In this document: positions 25,273-33,202 of the stretch, in pieces | How positions within the stretch are numbered: the stretch's first letter is position 1 | Layout of the letters: every line of letters starts with the position of its first letter | Assembly: GCF_008370045.1 (NCBI RefSeq) | Contig: NZ_VOBN01000003.1 | Coordinates: 186,001 to 250,000 of the forward strand | DNA from: Pseudomonas sp. ANT_J12 | Lineage (GTDB): Bacteria; Pseudomonadota; Gammaproteobacteria; Pseudomonadales; Pseudomonadaceae | Length of the DNA: 64,000 nt | Direction: 5' to 3' | Notes under the pieces: model-generated | The model's database searches: none | Told to the model about the DNA's origin: nothing | The model's input: the letters and a program-made list of their open reading frames with translations, nothing else | Position numbers and translations under genes: made by a program

Positions 25273-26370
25273 TCACAACCCCGACTTCAACCGACTGAAC
25301 GCCCGAATCAACGCGCGGTTGAACGCCTTGCCATTGTCATTCTTGCTGTACAGCGAAGCCCGCACCTGTTCCGACGGATAGGTCCCCGGATCATTACGAA
25401 TCGCCGGATCGATCAACCCATCCGCCGCCGTGATCGCATTGGCGTAGTGAATGGTGTCGGTGATCGGCGCAATTACCTGCGGCGTCATCAGGTAGTCCAT
25501 CAACGCCAGCCCTGCTTGCGGATGCGGCGCGTCCTTGGGGATGACCATGGCGTCGAACCAGATCAACGTCCCCTCTTTGGGTATCCGGTAACTCAACTTG
25601 AACGGTTTGTTTGCCGCCTCGGCCTGGCCGGCGGCGATGCCGACGTTGCCGTTCCAGGACATCGCCACGCAGGTGTTGCCGTTGGCCAGATCGCTGATGT
25701 TCAGGTCGTTGTCGAAGTAGCGGATGTAGGGCCGGATCTTCGCCAGTTGTTGTTCGGCGAGTTTCAGGTCATCGAGGTTCTGGCGGTTGATGTCCAGGCC
25801 CATGTACTTCATCACCGCCGCAAACACTTCGTTGGGATCGTTGAGCAGGCTGACCCCGCAATCGGCGAATTTCGCCACCACCGCCGGGTCGAACAGCATC
25901 GCCCAACTGTCCCGTGGCGCGTCGGGCAGACGCTGCTTGACTGCCTCCTCCTGATAGCCGACGCCGGTGGTGCCCCAGGCATAGATCCCGGCGTAGCGAT
26001 TGCCCGGATCGAACACCGCCATGTGCTGGCGAAACTCCTCGCCGACGCCGGCAAAGTGCGGCAGTTGCTGCTTGTCCACGGTCTGGATCGCCCCGCTCTG
26101 GATCGCCCGGGACAAGTGCTGCCCCGCCGTCAGCACCAGGTCGTAGCCACTGCGGCCGGTGAGCAGTTTGGTCTCGACGGTTTCCAGGGAGTCGAAGTGA
26201 TCGGCCACCACATGAATGCCGGTCTGTTTCTCGAAATTGCTCAGGGTGTCCGGCGCCAGGTACTCGCCCCAGATGTACAGGTTGACCACCGGTTGGGCGG
26301 TATCGGCGGCCTGCACACACAGGGGTGCAAGCACCAGCAATAACGCTTGAGTCAGTTTGTGCAGGCCCAC
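25273..26370 (-). CDS. polyamine-type ABC transporter substrate-binding protein (PotF/SpuD-like)
   Basis: Periplasmic binding protein of 365 residues with a signal peptide (KLTQALLLVLAPLCVQAA). The PotD/PotF hallmark LYIWGEYLAPDTLSNFEKQT is near residues 31-50, and WGTTGVGY and MSWNGNVGIA line the expected ligand cleft. It should bind putrescine, spermidine, agmatine or similar cations. No permease or ATPase gene adjoins it, so it must serve a transporter encoded elsewhere. It starts 2 bases after the deiminase gene, which indicates a common transcript and a link to agmatine or a related amine. Confidence 0.88.
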   Translation of the reverse strand: MGLHKLTQALLLVLAPLCVQAADTAQPVVNLYIWGEYLAPDTLSNFEKQTGIHVVADHFDSLETVETKLLTGRSGYDLVLTAGQHLSRAIQSGAIQTVDKQQLPHFAGVGEEFRQHMAVFDPGNRYAGIYAWGTTGVGYQEEAVKQRLPDAPRDSWAMLFDPAVVAKFADCGVSLLNDPNEVFAAVMKYMGLDINRQNLDDLKLAEQQLAKIRPYIRYFDNDLNISDLANGNTCVAMSWNGNVGIAAGQAEAANKPFKLSYRIPKEGTLIWFDAMVIPKDAPHPQAGLALMDYLMTPQVIAPITDTIHYANAITAADGLIDPAIRNDPGTYPSEQVRASLYSKNDNGKAFNRALIRAFSRLKSGL

Positions 26371-26372
26371 GA

Positions 26373-27482
26373 TTACACTCCTTTGCCGGCGTACTGCGGC
26401 ATGGTGATGCAGGCGACGTTGCCGCCACCGAGAAGGATTTCCCGAGAGTTTTCGATGCCGACAATCCTGTGCCGGGGGAACAGTTCGGCGAGGGTCGCCA
26501 ACGCCACTTGATCCTGACGGTCGCCGAACAACGGCACCACGATCGAGGTGTTGCCGGCGTAATAGTTGATGTACGACGCACAGATCTTCGTCCCGGCCTG
26601 ACGGGTATGGGTGCTGTCCTGCTGATCCAGTCCTTCGGCTTCTTCAGCGGTCCATTCCAGCACATCCGGTTGCGGCAACTTGTGCACGATCAACTCGCGA
26701 CCACGACTGTCGCGGGTGCTGCGCAGGATGTCGTAGGCCTCCTGGTAGATTTCCCATTGCGGGTCATCGCGGTTGTCGGTCCATTGCAGCACCACTTCGC
26801 CGGGGCGCACGAAGCACGCGAGGTCATCGACGTGGCCATCGGTTTCGTCGAACTTGCAGCCCCGTGGCAGCCAGATGACTTGCTCGGCGCCAAGGTAATC
26901 GGTCAGTCGGCGGGTGACTTCATCCTTGCCCAAATGCTGGTTGCGATTGCGGTTGAGCAGGCACTGCTCGGTGGTGAGAATGCTGCCCTGACCGTCGCTC
27001 TGGATGCCGCCCAGTTCGGCAATCAGCGGCGCGCGGTAGCGGTCGAAGCGTTCTATTTCGAGAATCTTGCTGGCGATCTGATCGTCCTTGTCCCACGGGT
27101 AGTACAAGCCGCCGTCGAGGCCGCCATAGGCGTTGAATTCGAAATCCACGCCGCGCACTTCGCCGCTGGCATCGTTGACCACAAAGCACGGGCCGCTGTC
27201 GCGAAACCAGGTGTCGTTGCAGGTCATCTCGACGACTCGCACCTGTGGCGGCAACTGACGGCGCGCGGTGGCGAACTGCGTGGCAGAGGCACACACGGTG
27301 ACCGGTTCGCTCTGGGAGATCGCGGTGACGATTTGCACCCAGACTTTCTGCGCGGGCTTGGCGCCGTTGCGCCACACGTCGGTACGCTCCGGCCAGCCGA
27401 GCCAGCAGCCGGACTTGGTTTCAAACTCGCCGGGCAGGCGGAAGCCGTCTTGTTTTGGAGTCGAATCGAGCAAACGTGCCAT
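26373..27482 (-). CDS. agmatine deiminase family protein
   Basis: Guanidine-group hydrolase of 369 residues, the length of AguA. Agmatine deiminase makes N-carbamoylputrescine and ammonia. The catalytic Cys358 is in LLGGGNVACIT, the Asp and His of DETDGHVDD are at 212-220, and NDTWFRDSGP is at 89-98. However, the usual GGxIHxDGEG segment reads LGGIQSDGQG (H to Q) and the residue before the catalytic Cys is Ala, not His. It is therefore probably a divergent paralogue, perhaps with a different guanidino substrate. The start at 27482 follows GATGAGG; a TTG two codons upstream is less likely. No N-carbamoylputrescine amidase gene adjoins. Confidence 0.85.
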   Translation of the reverse strand: MARLLDSTPKQDGFRLPGEFETKSGCWLGWPERTDVWRNGAKPAQKVWVQIVTAISQSEPVTVCASATQFATARRQLPPQVRVVEMTCNDTWFRDSGPCFVVNDASGEVRGVDFEFNAYGGLDGGLYYPWDKDDQIASKILEIERFDRYRAPLIAELGGIQSDGQGSILTTEQCLLNRNRNQHLGKDEVTRRLTDYLGAEQVIWLPRGCKFDETDGHVDDLACFVRPGEVVLQWTDNRDDPQWEIYQEAYDILRSTRDSRGRELIVHKLPQPDVLEWTAEEAEGLDQQDSTHTRQAGTKICASYINYYAGNTSIVVPLFGDRQDQVALATLAELFPRHRIVGIENSREILLGGGNVACITMPQYAGKGV

Positions 27483-27582
27483 GGGCAAACCTCATCAGCG
27501 GGGATTGGAATGACCCCAGACTAAGGTCGCCGGCAGACGCCTCGCCAACGATGATTATTTCGGAACAGTTGAATTCAACTCA

Positions 27583-28467
27583 TCAATCAATCAGTTGATC
27601 GTTGAACCATTCGAGCATCTGCGCCACGGCCGGACGCTCCAGGCGCACCCGCTCGCACACCAGCGCGTATTGGCCCAACGCGGTGATGTTGGCCGCGAAC
27701 GGCCGTACCAGCCGACCGCTCTGCAAATCTTCCTGCGCCGTCAGGTTATCGCCCATGGCCACGCCCTGCCCCTGGGCGGCGGCTTCCAGCGCCAACCCGG
27801 CGTGGGCGAAATACAGCTGTCGTTCCGGGCGCTGGTCGCCGGCATGGCTGGTGAGCCAGGCGGTCCAGGTCTTGCCGTCCTGATCGTCGTGCAACAGGCA
27901 ATGGCGCGCCAGGTCCTTCGGGGTTTTCAGCAGGCCCTGGTTGAACAGCCCGGGGCTGCACACCGGGAAAAACTGCAACGCCGGCAATGGCCGCACGAAA
28001 AACGCACTGCTGTCCACCGGACCGGTGCCGTAGGTGATTGCCAGGTCGATGTCTTCCCCCGGCGCGGTGGCGTCGATCGGTTGTTCGTAGAGGTGCAAGG
28101 TGATGTGCGGGTAGCGCGCGTAAAAATCCGTGAGGCGACTCATCAACCACTTTTGCGCCAGCTCGGCGGTGACCGCCAAACGCAGCACGGCCAGCGACGA
28201 CGGATCACGCAGTTCATCGCAGGCCTCGCCGATCAGTTCGAAGGCTTGCTGCAAACTCTGCATCAGGCGCCCGGCGGCCATGGTCGGGCGAATCTGCCGA
28301 CCTTCGCGGATAAACAGCGACACACCCAGTTGCTCTTCGAGCTGGCGGATTTGATGGCTGACGGCGCTGTCGGTCACGCACAACTCCGCCGCCGCCCGGC
28401 CGAAATGCGCGTGGCGGGCGGCGCATTCGAAGGTTTTGAGTGCTGCCAGGGAAGGTAGACGTCGCAT
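27583..28467 (-). CDS. LysR-family regulator of the GcvA type
   Basis: Transcription factor of 294 residues. MRRLPSLAALKTFECAARH followed by CVTDSAVSHQIRQLEEQLG is the classical GcvA-subgroup helix-turn-helix; the C-terminal domain ends in EWFNDQLID. The start at 28467 aligns with family members, although the frame is open 37 codons further. It lies upstream of and on the same strand as the deiminase and binding-protein genes, and is divergent from the TonB receptor / amine oxidase operon, so it is well placed to control both. Confidence 0.9.
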   Translation of the reverse strand: MRRLPSLAALKTFECAARHAHFGRAAAELCVTDSAVSHQIRQLEEQLGVSLFIREGRQIRPTMAAGRLMQSLQQAFELIGEACDELRDPSSLAVLRLAVTAELAQKWLMSRLTDFYARYPHITLHLYEQPIDATAPGEDIDLAITYGTGPVDSSAFFVRPLPALQFFPVCSPGLFNQGLLKTPKDLARHCLLHDDQDGKTWTAWLTSHAGDQRPERQLYFAHAGLALEAAAQGQGVAMGDNLTAQEDLQSGRLVRPFAANITALGQYALVCERVRLERPAVAQMLEWFNDQLID

Positions 28468-28851
28468 GAGGAGAGCCCCGATTTCGAGGGGCTCATGCTG
28501 CCCCGGTCGGTCGCGGGCGTCTAGTGGGGCTGAGTTCTGCCTGCCACACAACATCAGCAATACGCATTTCAACTTCATACTTAATGACTGTTTTTTATAA
28601 TTAACTTATAACTAATCGGACTTTTACAGCGCCGTATTATACAAATACTGTTACAACCATCACCGACCCCTGACCAGGTGGAGGCTCTCGGAACTGCATG
28701 TTTTTCCGGCCGACACCACTCCACGGTCAACTGCCACACCAAAACCTGAAATCGGCAAAAGCCCCCGCCGCCATGGCTTTCAAACCATGGCCCCGGCAAC
28801 GCTTTGCCCCAAAAAAAACAGACAACGCCAACGACACACCTGGGGCTCACC
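28468..28851. other. 384-base divergent promoter region
   Basis: No gene is visible. The middle (about 28570-28660) is strikingly AT-rich compared with the flanks and should contain promoters for the LysR gene to the left and the TonB receptor operon to the right. I could not fix -35/-10 pairs or a regulator site. Confidence 0.55.
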
Positions 28852-30984
28852 ATGCACAACACCTTCGCTGCAAACCGACTGACGCTGGCCGTGTCGCTCG
28901 CCCTGTTCGGCTTGTCGGCCCACGCCGACGAAAACACCAAGGATGGTGCCCTCCCCGTTGTCACCGTCACCGCCGAGCACCACAGCGAAGACCTGCAAAA
29001 AACCCCGCTGGCGATCTCGGCGTTCGACGAAAAAACCCTCGAAGACAAGCAGATCAAAAGCATCCGCGACCTCTCCGGGCAAGTGCCGAACCTGACCCTC
29101 AGCCGTCAGTCGATCTCCTACAGTGCCCAGACCTACGGCATTCGCGGCATCGGCGAGACCGACCCGATCCAGGAATCCGCCGTGGCGGTGTACGCCGATG
29201 ACCTGTACATCCCACGGGCCATTTCGTCGATGCTCGACTTCAACGACGTCGAGCGCGTCGAAGTGCTGCGCGGCCCGCAAGGCACGCTGTACGGACGCAA
29301 CAGCAGCGCCGGTGCGATCCGCGTGATCACCCGCGATCCGACCCAGGAAACCCGAGGCTTCTTTGAGCTGGGCGCCGGTAATTACAACGCGCAGAACGGC
29401 CGTTTCCTGATCAGCGGCCCGCTCGTGGACAACGCGCTGTTCGGCAGTTTTTCGGCGATTCGCCTGACCCGCGACGGTACCGTTTCCGATCCGACGCGCG
29501 GCAAGGATGTGAACAACGTCGACATCCAGTCCTATCGCGGCAAGCTGCGCTTGAACCCCATCGATTCGCCGTGGGATGTGCAGTTGACCCTGGCCGGCAC
29601 CTTCGACCGGGGCGACACCACCAGCTACACGCCATTCGATGCCAACGGCCACTTCGACAAATTCAAGAGCTACAGCAGCCTCGACCCGAAAAACCGCCTC
29701 GACCAGGGCAGCGCGGTGTTGCGCGCGATCTACACGATCAACGACAACCTGAACGTCAAGTCGGTGACCGCCTATTCCGGGTTCAATCAACCGGTGGACT
29801 ACGACAACTCGGGGCAAGCAGCGCTGATCCAGCAAAACCTGATCACCTACAAGCAGGACTACGCCACCCAGGAATGGCAGCTCAACGGCGACTACGACAA
29901 ATTCAGCTTCAGCACCGGCCTGTACCTGTACCGCGAGAAGTTCGAAGCCGACCGCGACAACCTGACCTATTCCGTGGCACGCAACCGGGTGATTGGCCAG
30001 GGCCAATACAGCACGACCAACACCGAAAGCTACGCGTTGTATGGCCAGGGCAGCTACAAGATCACCCCGCAACTGTCGCTGATCGCCGGGCTGCGCTTTA
30101 CCCGCGAGCACAAGAATTTCGATTACACCAACTACGCGATCAACACCAACCGGCAGATTACCGGGACCAATTTCACGGCTGATTCGAGCAAATCGTGGCA
30201 GTCCACCAGCCCGAAAATCGGTTTCGAATACGCCTGGACCCCGCATCTGAACCAGTACGCCTACGTCGCCAAAGGCTTCAAGGCCGGTGGCTACGATAAC
30301 CGCGCGCCGACCCGCGCGGCGGCCGAACAAGCGTTCTCGCCGGAAGACGTGACCACCTGGGAAACCGGCTTCAAAGGTGATTTCTTCGACCAGCGCCTGC
30401 GGGCCAACGTCGCGGTGTTCTACAACGACTACAAGGACCTGCAAACCAACGCCTACGACCCGGCGCTGGGCGTGAGCCTGCGGACCAACGTCGGTCAGGC
30501 CCACACCTATGGCGTCGAGCTGGAAACCCTCACCGCCCTGACCCGCGACCTGCAACTGACCGCCAACGTCGGCTACCTGCAAAGCCAGTACGACGATTTC
30601 GAAAACGCCAGCGGCGCCGGGGTCGATGCCAACGGCAAACAACTGGTGTTCTCGCCCCGCTGGAACGCCAGCGTTGGCCTGAATTACACGATCCCGGCGG
30701 GCCTGCCCGGCACCTGGCTGGCGGGCACCGATGCGCAGTTCCAGACCAAGTCCTACGCCAACGCGTTGAACGACGACGTGCAGGAAATCCCCCAGCAGAC
30801 CTTCTGGAACGCCAACACCCGCTACCTCTCCAGCGACGGCCACTGGACCACCACCCTGGCGGTGAAAAATCTGCTCGACCGCGCCTACCCGCAATCGGTC
30901 GGCTACGTGCCGTCCAGTGGCGCTCGCTACTACTCGATCAACGACCCGCGAACCCTGTTGTTGTCGCTGCGTTACGACCTTTAA
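28852..30984 (+). CDS. TonB-dependent outer-membrane receptor (first)
   Basis: Outer-membrane gated channel of 710 residues. It has a signal peptide (LTLAVSLALFGLSAHA), a TonB-box-like segment (VVTVTAEH) and a plug domain with VEVLRGPQGTLYGRNSSAG near residues 125-145. The rest is a beta-barrel ending in LLLSLRYDL. The chosen ATG starts the signal peptide directly; the frame is open 16 codons upstream. The plug form is that of receptors with varied, often non-siderophore, substrates. Its place ahead of an amine oxidase suggests import of the amine or of a product. Confidence 0.92.
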   Translation: MHNTFAANRLTLAVSLALFGLSAHADENTKDGALPVVTVTAEHHSEDLQKTPLAISAFDEKTLEDKQIKSIRDLSGQVPNLTLSRQSISYSAQTYGIRGIGETDPIQESAVAVYADDLYIPRAISSMLDFNDVERVEVLRGPQGTLYGRNSSAGAIRVITRDPTQETRGFFELGAGNYNAQNGRFLISGPLVDNALFGSFSAIRLTRDGTVSDPTRGKDVNNVDIQSYRGKLRLNPIDSPWDVQLTLAGTFDRGDTTSYTPFDANGHFDKFKSYSSLDPKNRLDQGSAVLRAIYTINDNLNVKSVTAYSGFNQPVDYDNSGQAALIQQNLITYKQDYATQEWQLNGDYDKFSFSTGLYLYREKFEADRDNLTYSVARNRVIGQGQYSTTNTESYALYGQGSYKITPQLSLIAGLRFTREHKNFDYTNYAINTNRQITGTNFTADSSKSWQSTSPKIGFEYAWTPHLNQYAYVAKGFKAGGYDNRAPTRAAAEQAFSPEDVTTWETGFKGDFFDQRLRANVAVFYNDYKDLQTNAYDPALGVSLRTNVGQAHTYGVELETLTALTRDLQLTANVGYLQSQYDDFENASGAGVDANGKQLVFSPRWNASVGLNYTIPAGLPGTWLAGTDAQFQTKSYANALNDDVQEIPQQTFWNANTRYLSSDGHWTTTLAVKNLLDRAYPQSVGYVPSSGARYYSINDPRTLLLSLRYDL

Positions 30985-30993
30985 CCCTCACGT

Positions 30994-31037
30994 GATCCCC
31001 CTGTAGGCGCTGACGAAGGCTGCGCCTACGGGGGATC
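30994..31037. repeat. short inverted repeat after the first receptor gene
   Basis: Arms gatccccctgtaggcgc and gcgcctacgggggatc enclose an 11-base loop, with one unpaired base. It resembles a REP unit and may attenuate transcription between the receptor and the amine-oxidase gene. Confidence 0.6.
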
Positions 31038-31068
31038 CAGCCGCTCTTCAATGCCAAGGAGCAACACG

Positions 31069-32643
31069 ATGGCTTTTACCCGCAGAGAAATGATTACCCG
31101 AATCGCCGCCGTCGGCGGCTATGGTGCCGCCGTGAGCGCCCTCGGCGCGCTGGGGCTCACGCCGCAAGCCGTGGCGGCGACGTTCACCCCGCTGCAACTG
31201 GGCAGCAGTGGCAAAGGCAAAAACGTGGTGGTGGTCGGTGCCGGGATCTCCGGGCTGGTCAGTGCCTATGAGCTGCGCAAGGCCGGTTTCAGCGTGACGA
31301 TTCTGGAGGCTCGGGAGCGCGTCGGCGGACGCAACTGGACCCTGCGCCGTGGCACCAAAGTCGATTTCGACGACGGCGTCAGCCAGACCGTCGACTTCGA
31401 TGACGGGCAGTTTTTCAACGCCGGGCCGGCGCGAATTCCCAGCCATCACCAGACCATCCTCGGCTACTGCCGCGAGTTGGGCGTCGAGCTGCAAGTGCTG
31501 GTCAACAGCAGCCGCAACGCCCTGGCTCTGCCGGACCCGAGCAAACCGGCGTTCCAGTTGCGCCAGGCGGTCAACGACACCCGTGGCCAGCTCTCCGAAC
31601 TGCTGGCGCGCACCGTCAGCCGCCAAGCCCTGGACCAGGATCTGAGCGTCGACGACCGCAAGGCCTTGCTGAATTTCCTCAAGGTCTATGGCGACCTGAA
31701 TGCCGACTTCCAATACAAAGGCTCCGTGCGCTCCGGCTACACCCGCGTGCCCGGTGCCGGCGATCAAACCGGGGTGACCCGGGCCCCGCTGGAACTGCAA
31801 ACCCTGCTCAATCCCAAGCTCTGGGGCGCGTTGGTGTTTGACGAAATCCCCGAGTTTTCTTCGACCATGTTCCAGCCGGTGGGCGGCATGGACCGGATTC
31901 CCTACGCGTTCTACGACAAGCTCAAGGACGCCGTGCGTTTTAACGCCGAAGTCAGCGATATCCAGACGTCCGAAAGCGGCAGCCGCATCACCTATCGTGA
32001 TCGCAAGACTGGCAAGACCCAGACCCTGAACGCCGATTACGCGGTGGTCACCGTGCCGCTGCCATTGCTGGCGAAACTGCCGAGCAACTTCAGCCAGCCG
32101 TTCAAGCAAGCGATCCTCAGCGCGCAAAGCGATCAAGCGAACAAAGTGGCCTGGCAGTCGCCGCGTTTCTGGGAAACCGACTTCAACATCTATGGCGGCC
32201 TCTCTTACCTGGACCATGAAGTCAAAGGCCTGTGGTATCCAAGCGACCGGCTCAACAGCGCCCAGGGGATCCTGGTCGCCGCCTACAACACCAGCGAACC
32301 GGCCCAGGCCTTCAGCAAGAAATCCCTCGCCGAACAGTTCGCCTCCTCGCGGCAAGCCGTCGAACTGCTGCACCCCGGCCACAGCGCCAAGCTGCAAAAA
32401 CCGGTGGCGATCAACTGGGCCAAGGTGCCCTTCAGCAAAGGCCCGTGGATCGTCAACGACGAGGTTGGCGAGAGCGCTTACGCGATTCTCAACCAACCCC
32501 AGGGCCGCACCTATCTGGCCAGCGACGCCCTCGCCCACGGCGGCGTCGGCATCTGGCAGAACAGCGCCGCCGACTCGGCCCGACGCATCGTCGCGCTGAT
32601 TGGCCGACATGCCGAACGCACTCAATCGGGCGTTGCCGCCTGA
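31069..32643 (+). CDS. Tat-exported flavin-containing amine oxidase
   Basis: FAD enzyme of 524 residues in the monoamine-oxidase/L-amino-acid-oxidase class, oxidising amines to imines with release of hydrogen peroxide or reduction of another acceptor. The N-terminus has a twin-arginine signal (TRREMITRIAAVGGYGAAV). The FAD-binding motif VVGAGISGLVSAYELRKAGF is at about residues 55-75, followed by the family's LEARERVGGR. The C-terminal FAD segment is degenerate (HGGVGIWQNSAADSARRIV). The start at 31069 is fixed by an AAGGAG site. It is followed by an exported RidA, the enzyme type that hydrolyses reactive imines, which supports an imine product made outside the cytoplasm. Confidence 0.9.
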   Translation: MAFTRREMITRIAAVGGYGAAVSALGALGLTPQAVAATFTPLQLGSSGKGKNVVVVGAGISGLVSAYELRKAGFSVTILEARERVGGRNWTLRRGTKVDFDDGVSQTVDFDDGQFFNAGPARIPSHHQTILGYCRELGVELQVLVNSSRNALALPDPSKPAFQLRQAVNDTRGQLSELLARTVSRQALDQDLSVDDRKALLNFLKVYGDLNADFQYKGSVRSGYTRVPGAGDQTGVTRAPLELQTLLNPKLWGALVFDEIPEFSSTMFQPVGGMDRIPYAFYDKLKDAVRFNAEVSDIQTSESGSRITYRDRKTGKTQTLNADYAVVTVPLPLLAKLPSNFSQPFKQAILSAQSDQANKVAWQSPRFWETDFNIYGGLSYLDHEVKGLWYPSDRLNSAQGILVAAYNTSEPAQAFSKKSLAEQFASSRQAVELLHPGHSAKLQKPVAINWAKVPFSKGPWIVNDEVGESAYAILNQPQGRTYLASDALAHGGVGIWQNSAADSARRIVALIGRHAERTQSGVAA

Positions 32644-32668
32644 CTCTTTTCGCTTAAAGGACTGAACG

Positions 32669-33166
32669 ATGAAAGCCATTACCTTGCTCACAGGATTGCT
32701 CATGACCGCCACCGCCCTCACCAGCCAGGCCGACGACATCAAACGCATCGCCCTGCCCAACTCGAATTTCCCGATCTCGTTGGCGGTGTCGGTGCCGGCG
32801 CAAACCGATCTGCTGTTTGTCAGCGGATTGCTCGCCGATCTGCATGATCCGAAAGCGCCCAAGGATTCCTTCGCCGCGTATGGCGATACCGCAACCCAGA
32901 CCACCTCGATCCTGAACAAGCTCAAAGGCGTGCTGCAAAGCCAGGGCCTGGACCTCGGCGATGTGGTGCAGCTGCGGGTGTTCCTGGTGGGCGATCCGGC
33001 CAAGGGCAACACGCTTGATTTCGCCGGGTTGCAGGAAGGCTACACGCCGTTCTTTGGCAGCACCGCGCAGCCGAACAAACCGGCGCGCACGGCGATTCAG
33101 GTCGTCGCGCTGCCGCTGCCCGGCGGCCTGGTGGAAATCGAAGCCATCGCCGCGCGCAAGAAATGA
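32669..33166 (+). CDS. RidA/YjgF family protein with signal peptide
   Basis: A 165-residue member of the Rid family, which speeds hydrolysis of enamine/imine intermediates to ketones or aldehydes. The family core lies after residue 30: LLFVSGLLADL, QTTSILNKLKGVLQSQGLDL, VVQLRVFLVG and the C-terminal PARTAIQVVALP containing the conserved Arg, with EIEAIA at the end. Unlike ordinary cytoplasmic RidA (about 128 residues) it begins with a signal peptide, MKAITLLTGLLMTATALTSQ. It is 25 bases downstream of the amine oxidase. Together they suggest a periplasmic oxidation and deamination pair. Confidence 0.88.
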   Translation: MKAITLLTGLLMTATALTSQADDIKRIALPNSNFPISLAVSVPAQTDLLFVSGLLADLHDPKAPKDSFAAYGDTATQTTSILNKLKGVLQSQGLDLGDVVQLRVFLVGDPAKGNTLDFAGLQEGYTPFFGSTAQPNKPARTAIQVVALPLPGGLVEIEAIAARKK

Positions 33167-33202
33167 CACGCATAACACTAGAAATTCAGGAGCTTCACCC
33201 TT

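Noticed and set aside
28780..30894. An open frame of 704 codons on the minus strand opposite the first TonB receptor
   Set aside because: Same reasoning; its composition (Val/Gly/Arg-rich) mirrors the complementary codons of the receptor gene.
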